Below, in pieces: positions 12,119-19,931 of a DNA stretch of 27,527 nucleotides (the stretch's first letter is position 1; each line of letters begins with the position of its first letter). The notes beneath the pieces were generated by a model. That model did not search any database. It saw only the letters and a list, made by a program, of their open reading frames with translations, and was not told where the DNA came from. Both the position numbers and the translations under genes were made by a program. Source of the DNA: a virus. The stretch is from IMG/VR virus record IMGVR_UViG_3300042389_000136, positions 1 through 27,527 of that record; one strand, given 5' to 3'.

Positions 12119-15100
12119 CCTATATTCCTAACTGTTAGTGTTCCATCTTCCATTTTTCCAATTTGTAAATCAACGATAGTTCCTGCCTTCATCTTTCCCA
12201 ATGCTTGGGGATAGATCTTGGGGAACACAATCAATCTAGTCATTTCCTTATTGCCCTTGGCTACAATAACGTGGGCCATCATCTTACCCGCCTTTGTTTT
12301 GTAGTTAGTAAAGTCTACGACGTAGACCTCTCCTTCTCCAGCCAGGGTGTCGTCCATATAAAGGAATTCAATAAAGGGGTCGGGCTTCCTATTAACTACA
12401 TCTTCTATGGTAACATATCGGTGAATTCGATTGTCTCCAACGAGGAAGAAGTACATATTTCCTGTTTCGATCTGTGTATTTTCGGAATGAAAGATTCCGA
12501 TTGCTCCAGTATCGTCCACTAACTCTACCCTTGACCATCCCTGTCCCTTCTTAATAGACTTGACCATTGCCATCAGGATGTAGCAGCCGTCCTCTGTAAA
12601 GTCTTCCAGAGGAGAAACCTGAGCCTTGATGGATGGAATGATTCCCTTTACGTCAAACTTAGGGATGTTTAGATATTCGTAATAATTCTCTGACTCGTTA
12701 CCCGTTCTTGGATTGTCGTCAAATGCCGCCCCACCGATAGAGTTAAGGGCAGCGATAGCCCGACTATTAACACCACTTCCCTTAGACTGAGAAAACTCTA
12801 GTAATTCTGCGTAAGAGTTGAATGGGCGAGCGGCTATCAATTTATTACTAATGCTTTCACTAATAAACTTAATATCTGCAAGGCCGAATCTGATACTACT
12901 TCCCTGTAGACTAAATTCAATATCTGACTCGTTAACGTGAGGAAGTAGAACCTTTAATCCAAGTCTCTTTGCTTCCAGTAAGTATTCTGTTCGCGCATCC
13001 TTGTCGCCCTCGTTTTTGAGGATAGCAAAAATGAACTCAAGCGGATAGTAATGCTTAAGCCATGCTGTCCAATACGAGAGCATTGAATATGCAACGGCAT
13101 GAGATCGGTTAAAGGAGTATCCAGCATGTGCCTCAAAGTCATGCCAAAGATGCTCCGCGTCCTCTTTGCTAATGTGCTTTGTAGCCCCAGAAATAAACTT
13201 GTCCCTGAATACATCAAACTCTTTTGCGTCCTTCTTCTTACCAATAATTTTACGGACCTTATCTGCCTCTGCCCATGTCATACCTCCAAGGTGGACACAC
13301 GCCTGCATAACTTGCTCCTGATAAATAATAACACCATATGTTCGTTCTGTAAAAGGACGCATTATCTCATGAACATATTTAATCTGCTCCCGCCCCTGCT
13401 TACGAGCGACATAGGCAGCGCCTACTGTATTCATGGCTCCTGGGCGAACGAGAGCATTTGATGCAACCAGATCCTCAAACCTTTCCACACCCATCTTAAT
13501 CAGTAGATTAGTGTATGGGGTTGCTTCTGCCTGGAAGACCCCCTTGGTGAAACCATTGGACAGATCCTGGTATACCAACTCGTCATCTAGGGATATGGAG
13601 TGCAAGTCGATATCTGTGCCACTCCTATCCTTAACAATATCTAAAGTATCCTTGACAACAGAAAGTGTCTTGAGTCCCAGCGCGTCCAACTTGATCAGAC
13701 CAATGTCTGCTGCCTGCTCCATGTCATAGGCAACAACTGGAACGCGACCGCTAACCTTGTCATTAGCATCACTTCTAGTTTCCATAGGAGCGTATTTAGA
13801 AATAGGTTCCTTGGCAACTACCACTCCCGCTGCGTGGACACCTACAGCGCGAATTCTTCCACGCAACTTGCCAGCCAAGTCTGTAACTTCTGGATATTTA
13901 TCTCTGAACCATCTGGTATTCTGGTTAGATTCAAAATCCTCCCAGGTTTCGATACCCTTTAGTGCCTTATTAACATCACCCAGAGGCACCGCATAGACGC
14001 GAGAGGCATCACGCACTACACCCTTATCCTTAAAATACTGGAAGGTAGAGATACTTGCTACGTTCTTAAACTTTTTGCGTAGGTATTCCTTGACCTCGTT
14101 ACGGCGACGATCCATGAAGTCTGTATCAATATCGGGGAAATCATTGCGTTCTGGATTGATAAATCGGAAGAACAGCAGATCGTATTCAATGGGGTCTACC
14201 TCTGTAATCCCAAGCAAGTAGCACACTAGAGAGCCAGCCGCAGATCCTCGTCCTGGACCCACCAAAATATCGCTACCCTTTGCGTACTGAATCATATCCG
14301 CAACAACTAGGAAGTAGGAGGCGAAGTCCTTATCTTTAATTACCTCTAGTTCTTCATTAAGCCTATTAGTATATTCCTCAGTCTCCAGACCCTTGGCGAC
14401 GAGCGCCTGCTGGCACATTTCTGCCAACTGTACATTGGGATCTTTCTTTGGCTGTGGAAGTAGGGAAAGATTCTCATAGTATTCGTAGTCACCAATCTTA
14501 TCAGCAATCTCTAAAGTACTTTCATATATATCTGTGCGATCAATCCCAGACTTCTTATACCAACTGTCAATGTCAAGTCGGCTCTGAATGAACAGGTCCC
14601 AGCCCTCAAAGGAAATGGGGCGTTCTGGGTATAGGTGGTTTAGCCTCTCAAACACATCCTTGATCTGCTTGCCAGACGCATAGGACGCATCCTTATTCAT
14701 GTTGGGCTTGGTAGAAAGGATGAGTAGTGCTTCCTCTACCGCCCTCTGGTCTTCACGGGCAAAGTGGCAGTCGGATGTAGTGACTGGCTTTATCTTGTAT
14801 TCATCTGCTAGATTAAGTAGTGAATGGTTAATCTCTGGGGGATTGTGTGGCTGAACTTCCATGTAGAAGTCATCTTCAAAGCGGTTCTTAAACCACTTGA
14901 GCATGTTGCGAGCCTTCTCCTCGTCCCCACGCTGAATTGCCTTAGTGATAAGACCATTAAGGCATCCTGAGAGAACAATCAATCCGTCACCGTAATCGCT
15001 CAGAACTTCAAAATCGATTCTTGGCTTGCGGTAAAACCCCTCGTTCCAGGCCAACTCAGACAACTTCTGAAGATTCTGTAAGCCATTCTGATCCTTGGCA

Positions 15101-15390
15101 AGAAGGATGATGTGATTGAATACCTGAGTATTGTCGTCGCGGCTCTTGATATCTCTCTTGTCAAATCGGTCTGTCTCTGAGATATAAGCCTCTACTCCAA
15201 GGATCGGCTTTAGACCCGCCTCGCGTGCAGACTTCTGCATATCACGATGGGAAGAAAGTGTTCCGTGGTCAGTAACGGCTAAGGCAGTTTGTCCAAGGTC
15301 TTTGGCTGCTGCCAGCAACTCCGCTGGCGAGGAAAGTCCATCCATTAGACTGTAATGGGAATGAACATGAAGGTGAACTAAATCAGACAT
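12115..15390 (-). CDS. dnaE: DNA polymerase III alpha subunit (DnaE type)
   Basis: This 1091-residue replicative C-family polymerase has an N-terminal PHP domain with LHVHSHYSLMDG (7-18) and LAVTDHGTLSSH. The palm contains GPGRGSAAGSLVCYLLGI and FPDIDTDF, with catalytic D420 and D422; the third acid is D569 in IKLDALGLK. Downstream are GVIIYQEQVM, the HhH-type finger AHAGYSFNRSHAVAYS, and a C-terminal OB-fold (GWSRVELVDDTGAIGIFH). It is slightly shorter than E. coli DnaE (1160). ATG at 15390 with AGGAG upstream. A phage coding its own C-family polymerase is less common than a family A or B enzyme. No separate clamp, clamp loader or epsilon gene is visible, so host factors or the PHP domain may supply these functions. 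Confidence 0.96.
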   Translation of the reverse strand: MSDLVHLHVHSHYSLMDGLSSPAELLAAAKDLGQTALAVTDHGTLSSHRDMQKSAREAGLKPILGVEAYISETDRFDKRDIKSRDDNTQVFNHIILLAKDQNGLQNLQKLSELAWNEGFYRKPRIDFEVLSDYGDGLIVLSGCLNGLITKAIQRGDEEKARNMLKWFKNRFEDDFYMEVQPHNPPEINHSLLNLADEYKIKPVTTSDCHFAREDQRAVEEALLILSTKPNMNKDASYASGKQIKDVFERLNHLYPERPISFEGWDLFIQSRLDIDSWYKKSGIDRTDIYESTLEIADKIGDYEYYENLSLLPQPKKDPNVQLAEMCQQALVAKGLETEEYTNRLNEELEVIKDKDFASYFLVVADMIQYAKGSDILVGPGRGSAAGSLVCYLLGITEVDPIEYDLLFFRFINPERNDFPDIDTDFMDRRRNEVKEYLRKKFKNVASISTFQYFKDKGVVRDASRVYAVPLGDVNKALKGIETWEDFESNQNTRWFRDKYPEVTDLAGKLRGRIRAVGVHAAGVVVAKEPISKYAPMETRSDANDKVSGRVPVVAYDMEQAADIGLIKLDALGLKTLSVVKDTLDIVKDRSGTDIDLHSISLDDELVYQDLSNGFTKGVFQAEATPYTNLLIKMGVERFEDLVASNALVRPGAMNTVGAAYVARKQGREQIKYVHEIMRPFTERTYGVIIYQEQVMQACVHLGGMTWAEADKVRKIIGKKKDAKEFDVFRDKFISGATKHISKEDAEHLWHDFEAHAGYSFNRSHAVAYSMLSYWTAWLKHYYPLEFIFAILKNEGDKDARTEYLLEAKRLGLKVLLPHVNESDIEFSLQGSSIRFGLADIKFISESISNKLIAARPFNSYAELLEFSQSKGSGVNSRAIAALNSIGGAAFDDNPRTGNESENYYEYLNIPKFDVKGIIPSIKAQVSPLEDFTEDGCYILMAMVKSIKKGQGWSRVELVDDTGAIGIFHSENTQIETGNMYFFLVGDNRIHRYVTIEDVVNRKPDPFIEFLYMDDTLAGEGEVYVVDFTNYKTKAGKMMAHVIVAKGNKEMTRLIVFPKIYPQALGKMKAGTIVDLQIGKMEDGTLTVRNIG

Positions 15391-15406
15391 TTATCTCCTA
15401 AATGGT

Positions 15407-15434
15407 GCTAGGGCGGTATTTCTACCGCCCTAGC
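15407..15434 (-). terminator. perfect 12-bp GAAA-tetraloop hairpin between ssb and dnaE
   Basis: GCTAGGGCGGTA (15434-15423) and TACCGCCCTAGC (15418-15407) pair perfectly around a GAAA tetraloop on the minus-strand RNA. No U-run follows: the next bases are ACCATTT and then the dnaE AGGAG. It could be a U-less attenuating terminator, an mRNA stabiliser for the abundant SSB transcript, or a processing site. Lowering polymerase relative to SSB expression is an inference. Confidence 0.65.
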
Positions 15435-15450
15435 GTACCACATTAACTAA

Positions 15451-16116
15451 TTACCATTCAACGTTTGAAGAAGAAGAGCCACTCTCTTCTCCACCAGATG
15501 CTCCTGTGTAGAAAGCCTCTTGCTCAGAGTAAGGAACATCGCGCACAGCAATCTTCTCTAGATCGAACAACTCAAGGCTGTCAAGATCTACTGGTTCCGA
15601 ATCGGTGGGAAGCGGAATAATGCTGTAGTTTGTATCAGTACGCTCTCCCGTGCGCTTAAGACGCCAGGTGTTGGAGGTGATGCTTCCAGTCTCTCCTGCA
15701 TACTGAATAATTTCTGGGGTTGCCGACTTGGGGCCAGTTCCCTGAGAAAAAATTGCAACATATGGATCTTCATTGCCGTCATTGACAAGGATGTTGCAGT
15801 AGAGTCGGCTGCGACCCTTCCATCCAGCCTTTGGGTCACGACGATGCTGCTCGCATCCAAAGCAACTTCCCTGGTCCTCAATGCTGCAAAGAGCCTTGCG
15901 ACGGTAGTCTGATGGATTAGTATGCTCAACTGCAATAAATGCAAGTCCAGCCTTCTCGTTATAATTTGGTGAATCAGGGTCAAGTTCCTGAAGAAATTTA
16001 ATCTTGACACTCTGGCCATCGTTCAACTTAAGCCAGCGACCGCGAGGCCCATCTGATGAAGCGGCTGGGCGATCAATTGTTTGGTTCATGGCCTTAAGGC
16101 CCTTTACTAGTCCCAT
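15451..16116 (-). CDS. ssb: single-stranded DNA-binding protein, zinc-containing, gp32-like
   Basis: This 221-residue protein has a central OB-like region with four candidate zinc ligands, H65, C77, C85 and C88 (VEHT, ALCSIED, CFGCEQ). Phage T4 gp32 uses H64, C77, C87 and C90, a close match in order and spacing. A short N-terminal segment contains two basic patches (RPAASSDGPRGRW). The C-terminus is acidic, Ser/Gly-rich and aromatic-tipped (SSSSNVEW), as in SSBs that recruit partners. It coats and protects ssDNA at forks. ATG at 16116 has AGGAG about 9 bases upstream and a leader of roughly 45 bases from its own promoter. Identification rests on the zinc pattern, tail and replisome context. 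Confidence 0.83.
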   Translation of the reverse strand: MGLVKGLKAMNQTIDRPAASSDGPRGRWLKLNDGQSVKIKFLQELDPDSPNYNEKAGLAFIAVEHTNPSDYRRKALCSIEDQGSCFGCEQHRRDPKAGWKGRSRLYCNILVNDGNEDPYVAIFSQGTGPKSATPEIIQYAGETGSITSNTWRLKRTGERTDTNYSIIPLPTDSEPVDLDSLELFDLEKIAVRDVPYSEQEAFYTGASGGEESGSSSSNVEW

Positions 16117-16164
16117 AATGTATATCTCCTAAGTGTATTGGGCTATAGGATGCCCTGTATTTCT

Positions 16165-16173
16165 ATTATAGCA
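16165..16173 (-). promoter_or_regulatory. extended -10 promoter TGCTATAAT at the primase gene end
   Basis: The minus strand reads TGCTATAAT (extended -10). The primase stop TAA (16168-16166) lies inside the box. A leader of about 45 bases follows, with a small GGGC/GCCC hairpin (16155-16140), then AGGAG and the SSB ATG. It gives SSB its own transcript, as expected for an abundant protein. No clear -35 is seen. Confidence 0.6.
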
Positions 16174-17122
16174 TTCGATATTCGTAGTCTGCAAGGGCAT
16201 TTTCGATACAAGTTCTAATTTGTTCTTCTGTCATGTCGCCCACATCTTTTGCGTTGTTTGGATAAAGCATATCATTATTATAGTGTGCCCACAAGACTTC
16301 TTTTGTTTTAAGTGTATTAGCAATAGTTTTACCAAGTTCCCTGCCTGCTTGATCTGCGTCAGTCATAACAATCACCTTGGTAAAGTTTCTATTAATGTTT
16401 TCCAAATTAATCTTAGACATCGACCCACCCAATGTTGCAATGACATTGGGATAGCCTGCCTGGTGGACTCTAATCGCGTCAAACGACGACTCTACTACAA
16501 TAACTGTGCTACTAGTTCTCCTAGCACGATGAATGTTAAACATCGTCTTATTCCTAGGAAGTCCAGTAGAATTCTTAAATGACTTACCCTCTACCGATCT
16601 GCCAACTAAGCCTACAGGAATTCCATCTGGTGAGTGTACGGGAACAATAACCATATCCTGGCTTGCAGAGTATCCTAGTTTAAAATGATCAATTGATTCA
16701 TCATTTATCCCACGACCATTTAAGTATTCTCTAGACCTATCATTTATCTGAGAATGTAAGCGATCTAAGACACTCTGATCGAAGTCGGCGTACTCAGGCT
16801 TGTCATCCAGAATTTCGCTTAGTTCATCCTCAAAGTTATTTGCTGCCTCTTGCTGGGCAGACATAATAAATCTTAAAGCCTCAAATTCGTTTCGCTTAGT
16901 TAGATTCTTTACCAATTCTACAATAGTCCCGCGAGCCTCACATGATGGATTGAAGCATAGGTACAACCCCTTCTGATGGCTTACTGAAAATGACGGGGTG
17001 TGTCGGTTCCCGTGGAATGGGCATAGGCATAGAAAGTCATTAGAAGTCTCACTAACAACTTGCAGGCCAAGTTGCCTAACTATTGCTCGCATATGCGAGG
17101 GGCTGTAGGTTTCCAAAAGCAT
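16166..17122 (-). CDS. DnaG-type primase (CHC2 zinc finger plus TOPRIM)
   Basis: This 318-residue primase has an N-terminal CHC2 zinc finger with C34, H37, C56 and C61 (CPFHGNRHTPSFSV...LYLCFNPSCEARG). The TOPRIM core has E211 (VIVVESSFDA) and D255-x-D257 (VIVMTDADQAGRELG) for metal-dependent RNA primer synthesis. It is short next to bacterial DnaG (about 580-600), lacking the C-terminal helicase-binding domain, so it may contact the DnaB-like helicase differently. ATG at 17122, with GGAAAG upstream, 8 bases after the preceding gene. The downstream promoter overlaps its stop codon. Confidence 0.92.
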   Translation of the reverse strand: MLLETYSPSHMRAIVRQLGLQVVSETSNDFLCLCPFHGNRHTPSFSVSHQKGLYLCFNPSCEARGTIVELVKNLTKRNEFEALRFIMSAQQEAANNFEDELSEILDDKPEYADFDQSVLDRLHSQINDRSREYLNGRGINDESIDHFKLGYSASQDMVIVPVHSPDGIPVGLVGRSVEGKSFKNSTGLPRNKTMFNIHRARRTSSTVIVVESSFDAIRVHQAGYPNVIATLGGSMSKINLENINRNFTKVIVMTDADQAGRELGKTIANTLKTKEVLWAHYNNDMLYPNNAKDVGDMTEEQIRTCIENALADYEYRML

Positions 17123-17130
17123 TGCTTTCC

Positions 17131-17409
17131 TTATTGTTTGGGTATTAAATTTTGCCCAGAGAAGCCCTCATATAGATAGGACTTCTTTTTACCAACATAG
17201 ACTCCATACACAACGATCTCAAATGCATATGTATCATTAGGTTCATCATAGTCTAAGGAAAATTGTATGTCAAGATCAAGTATCGGAATGTAACCCTGAG
17301 ATCTCATATCACTTTCTATAAGGTTCTCGTATTGTTTTCTTAATCTGGGTATGGCAGAGTCATCATGTATTTGCCCCTGCATTCCGAAACTCTTTAATTT
17401 TTTATTCAT
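17131..17409 (-). CDS. small phage protein under a palindromic promoter
   Basis: From the ATG at 17409 (AGG about 9 bases upstream) the product has 92 residues; the longer reading to 17457 would run through the promoter palindrome and the helicase end. It is basic at the N-terminus (MNKKLKSFGMQGQIHDD), with a helix (PRLRKQYENLIESDMRSQ) and then beta-like strands (LDLDIQFSLDY, YAFEIVVYGVYVGKK). It resembles small proteins next to replication genes, but I recognise no family. Position and the dedicated promoter-operator suggest it starts the primase-SSB-polymerase transcript. Confidence 0.7.
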   Translation of the reverse strand: MNKKLKSFGMQGQIHDDSAIPRLRKQYENLIESDMRSQGYIPILDLDIQFSLDYDEPNDTYAFEIVVYGVYVGKKKSYLYEGFSGQNLIPKQ

Positions 17410-17417
17410 GATATATA

Positions 17418-17446
17418 CCTGTTTGATAATTATATCATCAAACAGG
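17418..17446 (-). promoter_or_regulatory. perfect inverted repeat around an extended -10 box (candidate operator-promoter)
   Basis: CCTGTTTGAT (17446-17437) and ATCAAACAGG (17427-17418) are perfect 10-bp arms with a 9-base spacer, GATATAATT. The spacer supplies TATAAT (17434-17429), and the extended -10 TGATATAAT spans 17437-17429. The helicase stop TGA (17440-17438) lies in one arm. A dimeric repressor bound here would cover the -10 and the predicted start near 17422. As RNA it would be a 10-bp stem, so a terminator for the helicase message is the alternative. Confidence 0.62.
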
Positions 17447-18664
17447 GATATCGTCATAGATCTCTTTTACAACTCCACGGTCAATATCCCAGTCAAGGTA
17501 GAACGCAAAGTTCGTACCATGACGATTCTTTCGTGATACAACTTCAATGATATTAGTGTCTGGGTGGCGGTGTACAGCCATAGCCATATCAGCATCGTAT
17601 TCAATGGCCTTTGACCACGCGACCTGTGATAGCAATGGTGGGGCATCCTGATCGGATACATCGTCCATTGTGGCTGCTGTAATGTCAATAACGGGAATAT
17701 TATTACGAACTGCTAGTAGTTTGAATTCCCGCGAAATGTTACGATTCCGCTCAACCTCAGAATTAGACTTCTTAGTGTCATTAAACAACTGGTGATAATC
17801 CAAGATAACAAGGTCGGGGCGATGCTGATCGATTTTACCCTGGACCGTCTGTGGAGTAACTTCATTTGTTCCCTCGTTAGATACTAGAATAAAACTATTC
17901 TTGTCATCAAAGCGCTTCTTTGCCCAATGATGGAAGTCATCAATATTGATATTGCCACGGGAAAAGTCTGAGGCTCTGAACATACCGCTACCAAGCATGG
18001 TATAAATTCGGTCACGCATATTCTCTGGACTCATCTCTAGAGATACAATCATAGGCTTGAAGCCCTGCTCCCAAGCCTTGCACGCTAGATAAGAGGTAAG
18101 CCATGTCTTTCCGCGTCCAGGCCATCCGATAGCAACAATAAGGTGTCCTGGGGCCATGCCAGTAGGATATGCAAGGTCTAGGGCAGTAAACCCAGTTTTA
18201 ATTCCTGGGCTGCCTCCCATGACTGCTGATCTCTCCTGGACGGCAATAATATGCTTCTCAGCCAATTCATAGTCGGTCAGGTCAACATCTCGCACATTAC
18301 TGGTAAGGCGAGATAGGCTAGCAATCTCTGACTGCATATCAGCCAGAACTCGGGATGCAGCATTATCTTTAAGAGAGGTGCCGCTCTTCATTAGAAGGTT
18401 CCGCATACGGGCAGCCAGATATTCATTCTTCAGTTGATCAAGGTAGTAGCCAGTCTCCGCAGTTACATTTACTGGCTCAAAGTCGCGGAACTTTTCCTGT
18501 AATACATTTACCTCAGGAACAGACTTAAACTTGTAATAATAAGATTTAAGACCCTCCCAAACGTCCTTGTGTGACTGAAAAACCTCATCAACATTATCTG
18601 CGAGAATGGTAGAAATATCCTTATTCTTGCAGACTGAAGTGATTACTGCTGCCTCTGTGTTCAA
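17438..18664 (-). CDS. dnaB: DnaB-type replicative helicase
   Basis: This 408-residue hexameric helicase has a short N-terminal domain (about 1-130), a linker, and a RecA-like motor: Walker A GWPGRGKT (180-187), catalytic E210 in IVSLEMSPENM, Walker B LVILDYHQL (D289), then AWSKAIEYDADMAM and SRKNRHGTNFAF, which matches the family's arginine-finger region. It unwinds 5'-3' at the fork, powering the phage replisome with the primase and polymerase. The TTG start at 18664 overlaps the previous TGA (TTGA). It is shorter than E. coli DnaB (471), mostly in the N-terminal domain. Its stop lies inside the promoter palindrome. Confidence 0.93.
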   Translation of the reverse strand: MNTEAAVITSVCKNKDISTILADNVDEVFQSHKDVWEGLKSYYYKFKSVPEVNVLQEKFRDFEPVNVTAETGYYLDQLKNEYLAARMRNLLMKSGTSLKDNAASRVLADMQSEIASLSRLTSNVRDVDLTDYELAEKHIIAVQERSAVMGGSPGIKTGFTALDLAYPTGMAPGHLIVAIGWPGRGKTWLTSYLACKAWEQGFKPMIVSLEMSPENMRDRIYTMLGSGMFRASDFSRGNINIDDFHHWAKKRFDDKNSFILVSNEGTNEVTPQTVQGKIDQHRPDLVILDYHQLFNDTKKSNSEVERNRNISREFKLLAVRNNIPVIDITAATMDDVSDQDAPPLLSQVAWSKAIEYDADMAMAVHRHPDTNIIEVVSRKNRHGTNFAFYLDWDIDRGVVKEIYDDIPV

Positions 18665-18984
18665 CTCTTTTCCTCAACCATTCTCTTTGTAGCCTCACGC
18701 ATCTTGCGGCGGCGTTCGTCGTCTTCTTTTGATTGTAGCAGCATATCATCTAATCTGTCGAAATTATAGAAGAACCATTGAAGTGGATGCCCCTGCTTAG
18801 TAACACGAAAATAATACTCAAGAAGTTCTCGCGCCCTGTCATAGCCGACTGATTCAATAACGTCTTGCATGGCCCACTTTTCCTTAAACTTATTAAGTCG
18901 GGCGGTCTTGTTATACTTTTCAGTATACAGTTTCTCATAGAGGCTTAGAAGTGCATACGGCTGCTTGGTATCAGCCTTAGCCAT
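18661..18984 (-). CDS. candidate helicase loader or helicase-linked protein
   Basis: This 107-residue, highly charged, largely helical protein begins AKADTKQPYALLSLYEKLYT. It has a compact middle (VIESVGYDRARELLEYYFRV, QGHPLQWFFYNFDRLDDML) and a basic-acidic C-terminal helix (DDERRRKMREATKRM). It lies directly before the helicase with a TTGA overlap. The length, charge and position resemble small phage helicase-loading or replisome-organiser C-terminal modules, but there is no AAA+ motif and no sequence proof. ATG at 18984 overlaps the previous gene by 8 bases. Confidence 0.68.
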   Translation of the reverse strand: MAKADTKQPYALLSLYEKLYTEKYNKTARLNKFKEKWAMQDVIESVGYDRARELLEYYFRVTKQGHPLQWFFYNFDRLDDMLLQSKEDDERRRKMREATKRMVEEKS

Positions 18985-19192
18985 TCTTCAACTCCTTTTC
19001 TATTTCTGAAACCTTGTCAATAATCTTCTCTTCTACAAAACCGTAGACCCTATCAGTTGCAGAGTCTACGCTCTCTCCCTCTCGGACAAAATCCTCTACC
19101 CCTATGGCAACGCGAAGGCTTTCATAGTTGCCAAGATTCCTGGTGAATTGTAGTTCTACTCTAACATGAGTACTCTCACGGCTGCTGGTCAT
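18977..19192 (-). CDS. small phage protein of unknown function
   Basis: This 71-residue protein starts at an ATG, MTSSRESTHVRVELQFTRN, then LGNYESLRVAIGVEDFVREG and a C-terminal helix ending EIEKELKNG. The pattern of a short beta hairpin (VRVELQF, LRVAIGVED) followed by helices recurs in small proteins of replication regions in many tailed phages, but I cannot name a family. It overlaps the neighbours by 17 and 8 bases, which supports coding. Confidence 0.7.
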   Translation of the reverse strand: MTSSRESTHVRVELQFTRNLGNYESLRVAIGVEDFVREGESVDSATDRVYGFVEEKIIDKVSEIEKELKNG

Positions 19193-19412
19193 TATTGTCT
19201 CCTAGAAAGCCTATTCTCAACTTCTCTTTTTCCTCTGTGTAGTCTGTTAGGATAGCATATAATCTAAGCCATCTATCAGATACCGCCAACATTGCATCAA
19301 CATCTCTATGCTCAATGGAAAAATCGAACGCTGCCATTAAAGATGAAGCACATTCACCTAGAATTCCTGACTCATCTAAAACTAAAGGTTCTTTATTTTT
19401 TTTCTTACCCAT
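19176..19412 (-). CDS. small helical phage protein
   Basis: This 78-residue protein begins MGKKKNKEPLVLDESGILGE. It contains helices such as CASSLMAAFDFSIEHRDVDA and DRWLRLYAILTDYTEEKEKL, and one Cys. The folded part is a likely helical bundle. The start lies 3 bases after the preceding stop, and the end overlaps the next gene. No family is recognised. The run of small genes here (19416-18661) looks like an early regulatory and replication-accessory block. Confidence 0.7.
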   Translation of the reverse strand: MGKKKNKEPLVLDESGILGECASSLMAAFDFSIEHRDVDAMLAVSDRWLRLYAILTDYTEEKEKLRIGFLGDNNDQQP

Positions 19413-19415
19413 TTC

Positions 19416-19931
19416 CTACCAATCTGGTTGCTTCCACACGGGGACAAACTCGCCGCTCTTATCCTTAGTATACAAAATCTTATCTTCCTTCATCAAGGCT
19501 TCTAACTCCGCTCTTGACATTAGGTTGCTGTTTGTTACAGTTCCATCTTTTCTTGGCCTGCCTCTATGAACTGTTAGCATATACGAATGTATATCTCTTA
19601 GATCATCCTCGCTGAACAAGAATTTACCTGGCGTTCTACGTTCGTCTAGAGAGTATGTTTGAACGGGTCTTTTAATTTTACCATCCCTGATATAGTCGTG
19701 AATAATCATTTTATCCCGACTAAATATTTTACAAACAGATTTCATAGTGAAAGCCTTTTGCATATTTCTTTTAGCAACAGACCACACATAGGTAACAACT
19801 CTACACTCTGGATAATTCCAGGCTGTGATTAGATCTTCTGATCTACTAATTCTTAAAACCCTATGATGCTCGTTGTTCAAAAAGAAGTATCTTAGGCTAG
19901 TTCCCTTAGTATTTCTAGTTTGTTTAACCAC
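19416..19931 (-). CDS. MerR-like helix-turn-helix protein with AT-hook-like motif
   Basis: This 171-residue protein has an N-terminal domain (RYFFLNNEHHRVLRISRSED, then CRVVTYVWSVAKRNMQKAFT) and a MerR/excisionase-type winged HTH at about 61-115 (FTMKSVCKIFSRDKMIIHDY; FLFSEDDLRDIHSYM). GRPRKDG (124-130) follows, resembling an AT-hook, then a charged C-terminus. I infer a DNA-binding regulator or replication-origin factor. The start is GTG at 19931, with a 40-base overlap with the zinc gene; a later start is possible. It could be the regulator of the palindromic promoter at 17418-17446, but that is a guess. Confidence 0.7.
   Translation of the reverse strand: MVKQTRNTKGTSLRYFFLNNEHHRVLRISRSEDLITAWNYPECRVVTYVWSVAKRNMQKAFTMKSVCKIFSRDKMIIHDYIRDGKIKRPVQTYSLDERRTPGKFLFSEDDLRDIHSYMLTVHRGRPRKDGTVTNSNLMSRAELEALMKEDKILYTKDKSGEFVPVWKQPDW

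Noticed and set aside
12205-12522. 105-residue plus-strand frame in the polymerase gene
   Set aside because: It is antisense to conserved DnaE sequence and shows no motif. All supported genes lie on the minus strand.
12954-13244. 96-residue minus-strand frame in the polymerase gene
   Set aside because: It lies inside dnaE in another frame, with no independent start signal or domain.
16090-16101. 12-bp palindrome GGCCTTAAGGCC near the SSB start
   Set aside because: It lies in the SSB coding region (codons for the LKA stretch) and has no loop. A restriction-site-like chance palindrome is enough to explain it.
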